From positions 1 to 9,823 of the forward strand of contig CAINOM010000621.1 of assembly GCA_903851455.1 (NCBI GenBank): 9,823 bases of DNA, read 5' to 3'. A program made the position numbers and the translations under genes. The notes under the pieces were generated by a model, which was not told where the DNA came from, ran no database searches, and saw nothing but the letters and a program-made list of their open reading frames with translations. The stretch comes from an uncultured Bacteroidota bacterium (lineage in GTDB: Bacteria; Bacteroidota; Bacteroidia; Chitinophagales; Chitinophagaceae). Below are positions 1 to 6,667 of this stretch, one piece after another. Position 1 is the stretch's first letter, and every line of letters begins with the position of its first letter.

Positions 1-6
1 GTAACG

Positions 7-18
7 CCCCTTTAGGGG
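7..18 (-). terminator. Possible weak terminator hairpin after the polyprenyl synthase gene
   Basis: CCCC-TTTA-GGGG forms a 4-bp stem with a 4-base loop just beyond the stop codon of the minus-strand prenyl synthase gene. The stem is short and no U-tract follows on the minus strand before the window edge, so this is a weak call based on position and symmetry only. Confidence 0.3.
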
Positions 19-29
19 TTTGGGGTGGT

Positions 30-992
30 TTAATACTTTCTGTCTATCACATAATTCACCAATTCTTCCATGGCCCGGCGGGCGGCGGTATCTGGGTAGG
101 AATGCAGGAGTTGCAGCGCGTCTTCTTTGTATTGTTTCATTTTCTGCTGTGCATAAGCGATGCCGCCGGACTGCTGCACATAGCTGATCACTTCGTTTAC
201 CTTCTTTTTATCGGTACTGTTGTTTTTGACCGTATAAATGAGGCGGCGTTTGGTGGCGCTGTCGGCCTGCTGCAATGCATAGATGAGCGGGAGGGTCATC
301 TTCTTTTCCTTTATGTCTATGCCGGTTGGCTTGCCGATGTTATCCTGCCCGTAGTCGAACAGGTCATCTTTTATCTGGAATGCAATGCCCACTTTTTCGC
401 CAAAGAGACGGAAATTCTCAGACACTGCTTCATCGCTGGTAGCGGAAAAAGAGCCTGCAGCACAGGCGGAGGCCAGCAACGACGCAGTTTTGGCACGAAT
501 GATGTCGAAATAAACGCTTTCGTCGATATCCAGCTTCCGGGCTTTCTCCATCTGGAGGAGTTCTCCTTCGCTCATCTCTTTTACCGCGCGGGAGGTGATC
601 TGGAGTATCTTGAAATCCCCGTTGTCAACAGAAAGCAGCAACCCTTTTGACAAAAGATAGTCACCCACAAGGACAGCGATCTTGTTCTTCCAAAGTGCAT
701 TTATCGAGAAAAAACCCCTGCGTTTCATGGAGTCATCCACCACATCGTCATGCACCAATGTGGCGGTATGCAGCAGCTCTATAAGTGCGGCAGCCCTGTA
801 AGTAGTATCATTGATGCCGCCTGCTATAGCGGCTGAAAGGAATACGAACATCGGGCGCATCTGCTTACCTTTGCGCCTGATAATGAACCGCATAATGCGG
901 TCCAGTAATGGATTGCTGCTTTTGACACTTTCTGTGAACTTTTTTTCGAACAGAGATAGTTCAGTGCCTATTACTTTATTTACGAGCTCCAT
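30..992 (-). CDS. Polyprenyl diphosphate synthase, long-chain trans type (IspB-like)
   Basis: This cytosolic enzyme of 320 residues condenses isopentenyl diphosphate units onto an allylic diphosphate to build a long all-trans polyprenyl chain. The signatures are complete: GKQMRP at residues 42-47, the first Asp-rich motif DDVVD at 82-86 followed by RRG, and the second motif KDDLFD at 208-213 with GKPTGID just after. The residues before the first motif (IELLHTATLVHDD) resemble E. coli octaprenyl synthase IspB and lack the bulky aromatic residues that stop elongation in short-chain farnesyl synthases. A long product is therefore inferred, probably the menaquinone side chain, since Bacteroidota use menaquinones. 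Length is normal for the family. The ATG at 992 gives a complete N-terminus. The gene is divergent from the OmpA gene and has no obvious operon partner inside the window. Product chain length cannot be fixed from sequence alone. Confidence 0.93.
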   Translation of the reverse strand: MELVNKVIGTELSLFEKKFTESVKSSNPLLDRIMRFIIRRKGKQMRPMFVFLSAAIAGGINDTTYRAAALIELLHTATLVHDDVVDDSMKRRGFFSINALWKNKIAVLVGDYLLSKGLLLSVDNGDFKILQITSRAVKEMSEGELLQMEKARKLDIDESVYFDIIRAKTASLLASACAAGSFSATSDEAVSENFRLFGEKVGIAFQIKDDLFDYGQDNIGKPTGIDIKEKKMTLPLIYALQQADSATKRRLIYTVKNNSTDKKKVNEVISYVQQSGGIAYAQQKMKQYKEDALQLLHSYPDTAARRAMEELVNYVIDRKY

Positions 993-1101
993 TTTTAGTT
1001 GAGAGTCAAAACAAAAAAGGTTGCGACCCGATCAAGGGGCGTTGGCCTAATTTTTTGTAAAAGTCGAAATAAGAATCTTATTCACCGCATTTTTTTATCG
1101 G

Positions 1102-1129
1102 TAAAATGGCAGGGCACAATAAAATGGCA
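1102..1129. repeat. 10-bp direct repeat, 18-bp period, upstream of the OmpA promoter
   Basis: TAAAATGGCA occurs exactly at 1102-1111 and again at 1120-1129, in the divergent spacer between the prenyl synthase and OmpA genes and about 27 bp upstream of the OmpA -33 element. The position would suit an activator site, but no known regulator motif is recognised and the A-rich sequence could repeat by chance. Confidence 0.35.
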
Positions 1130-1155
1130 AAATAGCTGTTTATTTCATATTACGG

Positions 1156-1187
1156 TTTGTTTTTTGTCCATCACCGTTATACCTTTG
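1156..1187 (+). promoter_or_regulatory. Bacteroidota-type promoter for the OmpA-family gene
   Basis: A -33 element TTTG at 1156-1159 is followed after 20 bp by TACCTTTG at 1180-1187. The second element matches the Bacteroidota -7 consensus TAnnTTTG exactly, and the spacing is in the normal range for the primary sigma factor of this phylum. Transcription would begin near 1194, leaving a leader of about 40 nt before the ATG at 1234. Confidence 0.65.
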
Positions 1188-1233
1188 CTCGTGTATTTTA
1201 TAGTTAGAAAAATACAATATTAACATACCGGTT

Positions 1234-2973
1234 ATGCTCGATAAGAAGTGTTTATTACTTACCTGTTTTTTTGCGATAGCGGCTTTTACAGTTTTTGCCC
1301 AGGAAAGCCAGCAAACGGCACCGGGGGCGGCAGGCACAAACACCGCCACTGCGACCTCTGCAAATCCGCAATGGTCTAACCGTGATATGACCTACAGGGG
1401 AAAGAATTATGACGTTTTAGACTCTGCCTATTATCCAAAATTCCGGGCCAAGCAATTCAAGAAGTATGTTGACCACCAGGAGATATTTCCACCTAAACCC
1501 CGCAATAAATGGGAAATAGGCGCCGGTCTGGGCTTGTACAATGTTATCGGCAATGTGCCTACCCTGATGCTCTGGCAGAAAGGCGGTGGCGGACTGAATG
1601 TGAACGTCCGTAAGTCGCTGGGATATATTTTCTCACTGCGTGCACAGTACATCTACGGCGTGGCTAAGAACCTGGACCGCCAGCCTACTACAAGCTATGA
1701 TGCACCGTATACCGAGTTTGGTTACGTGCCACGCAACAATACTAACTCCGCACAACCAATACCGAATGACGTCTTCCGGGCATCCCGTATGGAGTCTTCG
1801 CAGCTGTCGCTGGACCTGATGTTCAACGCCTACAACATCAACTTCCACCATGCACGTAACTCAATTGCGTTCTTTGGTTATGCCGGCATCGGTGCACTTG
1901 GGTATAAAACAAGGATGAATGCACTTGACGGCAATTATGCCGCTTACAATTTTGATACGCTTGTGGGCAAGGGCTCAACCAATAAAGCGATACGCAAGGC
2001 GCTGCAAAAGAAAATGGACAAGACCTATGAAACTGCAGCTGACAACGGCGGTGGCGGGAAAATACTGGACCATAAGACACTGGATTTCGCACCCAGCTTA
2101 GGCGCGGGCGTGCAATACAAGATCAATAAGAAATTCAACATTCAACTGGAAGAGCGTTATACCTTCCCCTCAGATGCCTACCTGGACGGATCGAGGTATG
2201 GTAAGCCACTTGGCAATACGGTATCAACGGGCAGGTCATCGGATGCGATCAGCTACTTATCGTTCGGTGTCAATTACAACCTGAACACGAAGAAGAAATC
2301 AGTGGAACCGCTTTACTGGATCAACCCGCTTGACCACTCCTATAGCGAGCTGTCTTACCCACGCCACATGATACTGCCAAACCCGGTATTGCCAGACGAA
2401 GACGGAGACGGCATCACCGACCAGTTTGACAAATGCCCGCACACTCCAGCAGGCATAGCCGTAGACTCACATGGCTGCCCGATGGATACCGATGGAGACG
2501 GTGTACCTGACTACAAAGACAAACAGCTGATAACACCAACTGAGTGCCAGCCTGTGGATGCGGATGGCGTAGGTAAATGTCCCTGCCCTGAAGGGTGTAA
2601 TAAAGACATTAACAATGATAAAAAGTGCGGCAATATAGGCGCAGGTACTATACTTTTCCCTGAAAAATCTGACCATATCAGCACCCAGATCGAAGTGCAG
2701 CTTTCTACCCTCGCTGCGCAAATGCAGGGCAACCCTAATTGCAAAGTAGTGATCATGGGCGGCGGCAGCGGCAGCAAGACCAAGGAGCAGCACTCATGGG
2801 AGCATGTAAATGCCGTTATCGAATACATGAGCGAGAAGAGGAACATCAGCCGCGAGCGCTTTATCTTCAAGTATGGCCAGGAAGGCGATGAGAATATCGT
2901 CACGTTCCGTGCGGCAAACATCGATGAGTCGGGTAGCTCAAATGTGCCTCCTCCGCATCCGGATATCAAGTAA
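1234..2973 (+). CDS. OmpA-family outer-membrane protein with thrombospondin type 3 repeats
   Basis: This 579-residue envelope protein starts with a Sec signal peptide (residues 1-22, probable cleavage after TVFA before QES). A Gly/aromatic-rich region of about residues 90-355, starting with WEIGAGLGLY, reads like an outer-membrane beta-barrel with alternating strands. Ca-binding thrombospondin type 3 repeats follow at about 387-450 (DEDGDGITDQFDKCP, then DTDGDGVPD), and a Cys-rich linker leads to a C-terminal OmpA-like domain at about 470-560. In typical OmpA domains this last module binds peptidoglycan. Here the usual GHTD is GGGS (509-512), and the Arg of the N..LS..RA helix is His524, so both diaminopimelate-contacting residues appear lost. 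The gene has its own promoter and terminator and looks monocistronic. Barrel-plus-OmpA architecture is secure; peptidoglycan binding is doubtful. Confidence 0.85.
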   Translation: MLDKKCLLLTCFFAIAAFTVFAQESQQTAPGAAGTNTATATSANPQWSNRDMTYRGKNYDVLDSAYYPKFRAKQFKKYVDHQEIFPPKPRNKWEIGAGLGLYNVIGNVPTLMLWQKGGGGLNVNVRKSLGYIFSLRAQYIYGVAKNLDRQPTTSYDAPYTEFGYVPRNNTNSAQPIPNDVFRASRMESSQLSLDLMFNAYNINFHHARNSIAFFGYAGIGALGYKTRMNALDGNYAAYNFDTLVGKGSTNKAIRKALQKKMDKTYETAADNGGGGKILDHKTLDFAPSLGAGVQYKINKKFNIQLEERYTFPSDAYLDGSRYGKPLGNTVSTGRSSDAISYLSFGVNYNLNTKKKSVEPLYWINPLDHSYSELSYPRHMILPNPVLPDEDGDGITDQFDKCPHTPAGIAVDSHGCPMDTDGDGVPDYKDKQLITPTECQPVDADGVGKCPCPEGCNKDINNDKKCGNIGAGTILFPEKSDHISTQIEVQLSTLAAQMQGNPNCKVVIMGGGSGSKTKEQHSWEHVNAVIEYMSEKRNISRERFIFKYGQEGDENIVTFRAANIDESGSSNVPPPHPDIK

Positions 2974-2993
2974 GCAATCAATCTTTTTAATAG

Positions 2994-3022
2994 AAAAAGT
3001 CCCGCGACCGCGGGACTTTTTT
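2994..3022 (+). terminator. Strong bidirectional intrinsic terminator after the OmpA-family gene
   Basis: GTCCCGCG at 2999-3006 pairs with CGCGGGAC at 3009-3016, effectively a 7-bp GC-rich stem with a four-base loop. Five A residues precede the stem and six T residues follow it. It lies 20 bp after the OmpA stop codon. The flanking A and T tracts make it symmetrical, so it could also stop minus-strand transcription arriving from the lipoprotein pair. Confidence 0.88.
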
Positions 3023-3215
3023 GTGTTCGGATTCTCCGTCCGTACTTTTTAGATACCCGATGAAATGCCCGATTGCCTTTGATGTTGTCTGGACCTGGAT
3101 CCGCTTATTTTCGCGTTCGGATTAAGCCCTTTGTATGATTTTATTAGATGCTCTCTACTAAGAGAAAGTGCCTTCTACATAAATTGTATGTGCACTGAAA
3201 AAATGAATTGAGATG

Positions 3216-3710
3216 CTACGGCAGCGCCACATTAAAAACCCCGCTGGTAATGGTATCTGTGCCGGCTATAAAGGTGAACCTGCCTTTCAGCGCATAGGCC
3301 GTGTCACTGGTGATCACCACGCTGCCGGAAGCACCAAAATTCCTGAAGTTGCCTACGTAGTAAGTTGCGGTATTTACCGGCGGGTCTATCGTGTAGGCTG
3401 TAGGACCCGTATAATTGGGGATGTTAAAAGTAATAGTAGTCAGCGTATCATTGATCTTTTGGGTCGCGGTGATCAGCAGGCTCCTAAGGTTACTGTCGTT
3501 TCCTGAGTACTGGACATAGTATCCATAGGCAGTATCGGAGTGCCACGCCTGGCCATTTACCGTGGCGGTCATGGATACCATAGAGTCCAGGTTGTTATTG
3601 GGCTGTACACTCTTCCCATTCACTGGTCCCGACGCCTTTTTACATGCCGGTATTGCCAGGCAAAGTGATATGGGAATGATGAGAAAAAGCCTTTTCATAA
3701 ACTGTATCAT
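3216..3710 (-). CDS. Small putative lipoprotein, paralogue of the upstream neighbour
   Basis: The product of up to 164 residues has a lipoprotein signal peptide: MKR, a hydrophobic stretch, then the lipobox IPAC with the acylated Cys at residue 23, followed by Lys-Lys. The start is ambiguous: the Met at residue 5 (position 3698) gives a more typical signal peptide, and there is no Shine-Dalgarno sequence to decide. The mature part looks all-beta, beginning near SMTATVNGQAW and ending GVFNVALP. The next protein upstream shares SM(T/S)A.V near its start, NYTG, a TYSI/AYTI motif, ATYY.GN and a terminal NV.LP, so the two are tandem paralogues. The pattern recalls the many small Bacteroidota lipoproteins of unknown function with an N-terminal 'A.VNG..W' motif. 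Function is not recognised. It lies 53 bp downstream of its paralogue, probably in the same transcript. Confidence 0.75.
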   Translation of the reverse strand: MIQFMKRLFLIIPISLCLAIPACKKASGPVNGKSVQPNNNLDSMVSMTATVNGQAWHSDTAYGYYVQYSGNDSNLRSLLITATQKINDTLTTITFNIPNYTGPTAYTIDPPVNTATYYVGNFRNFGASGSVVITSDTAYALKGRFTFIAGTDTITSGVFNVALP

Positions 3711-3763
3711 GCATAACGCTAAATAAAGCGTTTTAGTATAGGCTGCGGAAGATCACTACCCTA

Positions 3764-4234
3764 TTATGGCAGACCCACATTGTACAGGCCGTTTGTAATG
3801 GACATACCATCCTGGGTAGTGAAGGAGAAGTAACCCGTGATGTTTGTCGTTGTCACCTTCTGGATAGAAACAATGCCGCCCAATGCGTAGCTAACTGTAT
3901 TACCATGATAATAAGTAGCAGAAGCCTGGCCCTGAACAATGGAATAAGTACTGGTAGCACCGGTGTAGTTGGTCACCGTGAGCACGATACGGTCGCGCGG
4001 TGATACCTGGTCAGATGTATAGCCGGTGATGATCAGTGTAGTGCCGGTATCAAGACTTGAATGCTGGGAATAGATGATAGCGGGGACTGTTTTGTAGGCA
4101 ATAAAGGTATAAGTGCCCACATTTGCAGACATTGAGGGGTTGATAGTTTGTACCGTAGGCGAGGTTTTGACGCAACCCGGGAAGATGGCGCAGCAACCCA
4201 ATAGTACAATAATAACAAAAAGGCCTTTTTTCAT
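3764..4234 (-). CDS. Small putative lipoprotein, first gene of a paralogous pair
   Basis: The product of 156 residues begins MKKGLFVIIVLLG and carries the lipobox FPGC with the modified Cys at residue 21, so it should be a lipid-anchored envelope protein. After a short Thr/Ser/Pro linker the mature region is rich in beta-branched residues (Thr, Val, Ile, Tyr) and has no Cys, as in a small beta-sandwich. It aligns by eye along its whole length with the following gene product: SMSANV, IIT, the NYTGATSTYSI segment, SATYYHGN and the last residues NGLYNVGLP. Identity appears low outside those blocks, so the duplication is not recent. The ATG at 4234 directly starts a good signal peptide. I found no enzyme motif and do not assign a function. 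Confidence 0.75.
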   Translation of the reverse strand: MKKGLFVIIVLLGCCAIFPGCVKTSPTVQTINPSMSANVGTYTFIAYKTVPAIIYSQHSSLDTGTTLIITGYTSDQVSPRDRIVLTVTNYTGATSTYSIVQGQASATYYHGNTVSYALGGIVSIQKVTTTNITGYFSFTTQDGMSITNGLYNVGLP

Positions 4235-4360
4235 ACAAGGATATTTCCGCTAAGATATACAAAATTCCAAATCAAAGGCCCTAAATACGATCGAAATGCA
4301 AAATCGAAATTCTCATCCAGTTCTGCCGGGGGCGAAAATTTATCGCCAAATTATTTTTAA

Positions 4361-4368
4361 TACATTTG
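4361..4368 (+). promoter_or_regulatory. -7 promoter element before the small membrane protein gene
   Basis: TACATTTG matches the Bacteroidota -7 consensus TAnnTTTG exactly and ends 18 bp before the ATG at 4387. No clear -33 TTTG is present at the usual 17-23 bp spacing, so this is only half a promoter. If used, it would start the transcript near 4375 and exclude the TTG at 4366 as the start codon. Confidence 0.45.
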
Positions 4369-4386
4369 AGACTAAAAAATTTCAAC

Positions 4387-4815
4387 ATGAACTGGAAACT
4401 CATTTTCGGCTTATCATTGTTTGGATTAGCTATGGCGTTCGCGACCATATCGCTGATACCATCGAATACCGAACCCTTCATCTGGTTGCCGATATTCCTG
4501 GTATGCTCTTATTTTATTGCAAAGAAGGCGCCCGGCAAGTATTTCCTTCACGGATTTTTGACCAGCCTTGTCAATTGTGTATGGATAACAGGAGCGCATA
4601 TCTGGCTCTATAAGACCTATATGGCAAGCCACGTGGCTGAGGCGCAGCAATATGCAAAAATGAACGCGGAATTAGGCCTTTCTGTACGCCGGGCCATGTT
4701 TCTTATGGGGCCTATCATCGGTATTATTTCAGGCATAGTACTTGGCCTGCTGGCTTTTGCAGCATCAAAAATGTTCGGAAAAAGAACGGAGATAACTTTT
4801 GGAAAAAAGCCTTAG
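4387..4815 (+). CDS. Small integral membrane protein of unknown function
   Basis: The product of 142 residues is predicted from composition to have four transmembrane helices: one at the N-terminus (LIFGLSLFGLAMAF), one around EPFIWLPIFLVCSYF, one around FLHGFLTSLVNCVWITGAHIWLY, and one near the C-terminus (MGPIIGIISGIVLGLLAFAA). A soluble, mildly amphipathic segment rich in Ala, Glu and Gln separates helices three and four, and the tail is basic (KMFGKRTEITFGKK). The in-frame TTG at 4366 would add seven residues, but the ATG at 4387 is preferred because a -7 promoter element overlaps the TTG. I do not recognise the family; it resembles other small multi-pass proteins annotated only as domains of unknown function in Bacteroidota. 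Its TAG stop overlaps the stop of the convergent gene. Confidence 0.7.
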   Translation: MNWKLIFGLSLFGLAMAFATISLIPSNTEPFIWLPIFLVCSYFIAKKAPGKYFLHGFLTSLVNCVWITGAHIWLYKTYMASHVAEAQQYAKMNAELGLSVRRAMFLMGPIIGIISGIVLGLLAFAASKMFGKRTEITFGKKP

Positions 4816-5681
4816 GGGATGATCGCTTTTACAGTGCTATACACTTCACCATTACCCATCTTTACCAGGTACATGCCGCTGTTTAATGCCAATCCGGTGA
4901 TCAGGTGGCGTCCGTCTCCCGCCTGCGCAGTTATTTCTTCAGTGTGCACCCGGCGACCAACCATGTCATATACGGAGATCTGGTACTGACCTTCAGTCGG
5001 TGCGCTGAAAGACAGTGTGATCTGTGCCGATGTAGCGTAACCTAACACCGATAAGGGAAGTATTTTATTGTTGGTTTTTGCCACGCCTAAGACAGTCTGC
5101 GTGGTGCGCACATTGTCGATCAGCCATTTACCTGAACCGGTTACATCAGATGTGTAGCGGAAAGAAACGTAAAGTGGTGTTGCTGCGTAAGGAGTAAGAT
5201 CCACCTGGTGTGTCTCCCAATCCGTACTGCCTGTATTGTCAAGAACAGGTGTACATGCTTCTGAGATATCGCTCCAAACCTGCTCGCCGCTGCCACCGCC
5301 ACCGGGAACATAAGTGCTGGAGATCATAAATGCCAGGCGACCGGCATTGGAGGTGAATTTCGTATCAAAGTTTAGAAAAATATTACCTGTGTAATAGCTG
5401 AGATTTAACTGGGGCGTAAATAACCACGCGGTGTCTACATAATAGGTAGTGCCGTCGAAGTTGTTGCACCCGATGCCGGGAGTACCTTCCCTGCCGCCGG
5501 TAGGGTCGCAACCCCAAGCCAGGAGCGGATTTGAGTATAGATCGTATTCGCTCCAGTAAGTTGGGTAGTTCTCCCCGGAGATCACGCAGAAAGTATTAAA
5601 ATGCTCGTCTAATGCAGTAACCTGCGCACCGGCCTGTGATGCCGAAATAACCAGTAAGGCGAAGAGGAAAAAGTTCTTCAT
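4812..5681 (-). CDS. Secreted protein: choice-of-anchor J-like domain plus T9SS sorting domain
   Basis: The 289-residue product has a signal peptide (residues 1-19, cleavage after AGA before Gln20). Residues of about 24-195 look like a choice-of-anchor J / cleaved-adhesin type beta-sandwich: DEHFNTF near the start, P.YW, aromatic strands around WLFTPQLNLS and NIFLNFDTKF, WETHQVDLTPYA, and the closing GSGKWLIDNVRT. Residues 208-289 form a type A T9SS C-terminal sorting domain, with ISVYDMVGRRV followed by L..GMYLVKM and a final strand. Such proteins cross the outer membrane through the type IX machinery and are released or attached at the surface after the tail is cleaved. No catalytic motif is seen, so binding or adhesion is the inferred role. 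The gene is convergent with the small membrane protein gene and divergent from grpE. It appears complete. Confidence 0.85.
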   Translation of the reverse strand: MKNFFLFALLVISASQAGAQVTALDEHFNTFCVISGENYPTYWSEYDLYSNPLLAWGCDPTGGREGTPGIGCNNFDGTTYYVDTAWLFTPQLNLSYYTGNIFLNFDTKFTSNAGRLAFMISSTYVPGGGGSGEQVWSDISEACTPVLDNTGSTDWETHQVDLTPYAATPLYVSFRYTSDVTGSGKWLIDNVRTTQTVLGVAKTNNKILPLSVLGYATSAQITLSFSAPTEGQYQISVYDMVGRRVHTEEITAQAGDGRHLITGLALNSGMYLVKMGNGEVYSTVKAIIP

Positions 5682-5812
5682 AGGGGAATATTTAGGATCA
5701 AGTATTTTTATTAATCAGTCAAAAGCATCGCAATTTAATTAAATTATCATACTAAAGAATGCCCTTTTTGATATTTATTTTCGCCGCCGCGAATTGCCGG
5801 AAATTCTCCACT

Positions 5813-5845
5813 TTTGTGCGACATTTTGTCCCATGAAAATGTTTG
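5813..5845 (+). promoter_or_regulatory. Candidate grpE promoter with an embedded inverted repeat
   Basis: TTTG at 5813-5816 is followed after 21 bp by AATGTTTG at 5838-5845, one mismatch from TAnnTTTG. This places a start near 5852, about 14 nt before the grpE ATG. An exact 7-bp inverted repeat, ACATTTT (5821-5827) and AAAATGT (5836-5842) with an 8-bp spacer, lies between and over the two elements, where a repressor would act. It is not a CIRCE element. Confidence 0.4.
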
Positions 5846-5865
5846 GCAAAATAATTGCGTAATTT

Positions 5866-6495
5866 ATGAGCAATATGTTTTTCAAAAAAAATAAGGCTAT
5901 GAGCGATAATACAAAGAATAATAATAAATCTATGAATGAAAATGCCGACAACATGGCACAAAACGAGGAAATGGATGAAGCTTTGTCAAACGTGCTGAAT
6001 GCAGATGATAGCCGGGTTGGCGAAGCCCTGAGCGAAGGCAACGATGAAGAAATTGAAAAGCTGGAGGCCGCAGTACAGGAGCAGAAAGACAAATACCTGC
6101 GCCTGATGGCCGAATTTGACAATTACAAAAGGCGAAACGCTAAGGAAAAAGAAGAACTGAGACTGACAGGTGGTAAGGATATTGTGCAGTCGCTGCTGGT
6201 AGTGCTGGATGACATAGACCGTGCAAGTAAGCAACTCGAGAACACTACCGATGTTACGGTGCTGAAGGAAGGTGTTTCGCTGATATTTAATAAATTGCGC
6301 GCTGTCATGCAGCAAAAAGGCCTGCGCGCGATGAACGCAGTGAACGAGGAATTTAATCCGGACCTGCATGAAGCGATAACCGAAATACCTGCACCCAATG
6401 AAAAAATGGTAGGCAAGGTGATAGACATGGTGGAACCGGGATACTACCTGAATGACAAGCTGATAAGACACGCCAAAGTGGTGGTGGGGAAATAA
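5866..6495 (+). CDS. grpE: GrpE nucleotide exchange factor of DnaK
   Basis: GrpE dimers release ADP from the Hsp70 chaperone DnaK in the cytosol, completing the folding cycle that DnaJ starts. The 209-residue product has a disordered, Asn/Glu/Met-rich N-terminus (about 1-60), a long charged helix at about 60-100 (EKLEAAVQEQKDKYLRLMAEFDNYKRR is a classic GrpE coiled-coil segment), the helical part around DIVQSLLVVLDDIDRA, and the C-terminal beta domain with EEFNPDLHEAI at 161-171, GKVIDMVEPGYYL at 183-195 and LIRHAKVVVG at 199-208. The conserved 'RPAKV' reads RHAKV here. The start is uncertain: ATG codons at 5866, 5875 and 5899 are all in frame. The last has AAGG close upstream and would give a 198-residue protein, while 5866 fits the candidate promoter equally well. 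dnaJ follows on the same strand after 172 bp filled by a repeat element. Confidence 0.95.
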   Translation: MSNMFFKKNKAMSDNTKNNNKSMNENADNMAQNEEMDEALSNVLNADDSRVGEALSEGNDEEIEKLEAAVQEQKDKYLRLMAEFDNYKRRNAKEKEELRLTGGKDIVQSLLVVLDDIDRASKQLENTTDVTVLKEGVSLIFNKLRAVMQQKGLRAMNAVNEEFNPDLHEAITEIPAPNEKMVGKVIDMVEPGYYLNDKLIRHAKVVVGK

Positions 6496-6508
6496 GGTGA
6501 TATTGATT

Positions 6509-6649
6509 GGAATTGGGAATTTGTACTTAGGGATTTGGGGCACTTCCTGAAGGCGGAAAGAATTCAAATAACAAGGTTCCCAATTGTTAAATTTTATAAA
6601 TGGAATTGAAAATTTGTCGGAACGATCCGAATTACAAATTCCCAATTCC
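6509..6649. repeat. Gene-less inverted-repeat element filling the grpE-dnaJ spacer
   Basis: GGAATTGGGAATTTGTA at 6509-6525 is repeated as its exact reverse complement at 6633-6649, a perfect 17-bp terminal inverted repeat enclosing 107 bp. Two degenerate inner copies alternate in orientation: ACAAGGTTCCCAATT at 6571-6585 (reverse type) and GGAATTGAAAATTTGT at 6602-6617 (forward type, two mismatches). The element begins 13 bp after the grpE stop and ends 18 bp before the dnaJ ATG, so it supplies nearly all of the spacer. It encodes no convincing protein. Diverged arms of the same family flank the four-helix-bundle gene near the end of the window. It resembles a MITE or palindromic-repeat unit; no clear target-site duplication was seen. 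Confidence 0.7.
6602..6649 (+). repeat. Hairpin-forming half of the grpE-dnaJ repeat element
   Basis: The forward-type inner copy at 6602-6617 can pair with the terminal reverse copy at 6633-6649. The tip is closed by TCGGA (6617-6621) pairing with TCCGA (6626-6630) around the loop ACGA. In RNA this would form an AU-rich imperfect stem-loop ending 18 nt before the dnaJ start. It lacks the GC-rich stem and U-tract of an intrinsic terminator, so an attenuating, processing or neutral role are all possible. Confidence 0.45.
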
Positions 6650-6667
6650 TAATTCCATAAAAGAAAA

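Noticed and set aside
102..650. 182-codon open frame on the plus strand opposite the prenyl synthase gene
   Set aside because: Antisense to a protein with complete catalytic motifs; no signal peptide or domain pattern of its own.
3152..3165. TCTCT-ACTA-AGAGA hairpin as a terminator for the lipoprotein pair
   Set aside because: A five-base AU/GC stem with no U-tract on either strand; more likely chance.
4366..4386. TTG start extending the small membrane protein by seven residues
   Set aside because: The TTG lies within a TACATTTG promoter element, and the ATG at 4387 directly precedes the first membrane helix.
5780..5866. CIRCE / HrcA operator upstream of grpE
   Set aside because: The sequence TTAGCACTC-N9-GAGTGCTAA is not present; the inverted repeat seen is different and shorter.
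5986..6645. 219-codon open frame on the minus strand opposite grpE
   Set aside because: It lies antisense to a clear grpE, its His/Phe-rich translation shows no domain, and it runs through the repeat element; it is a shadow of the real gene.
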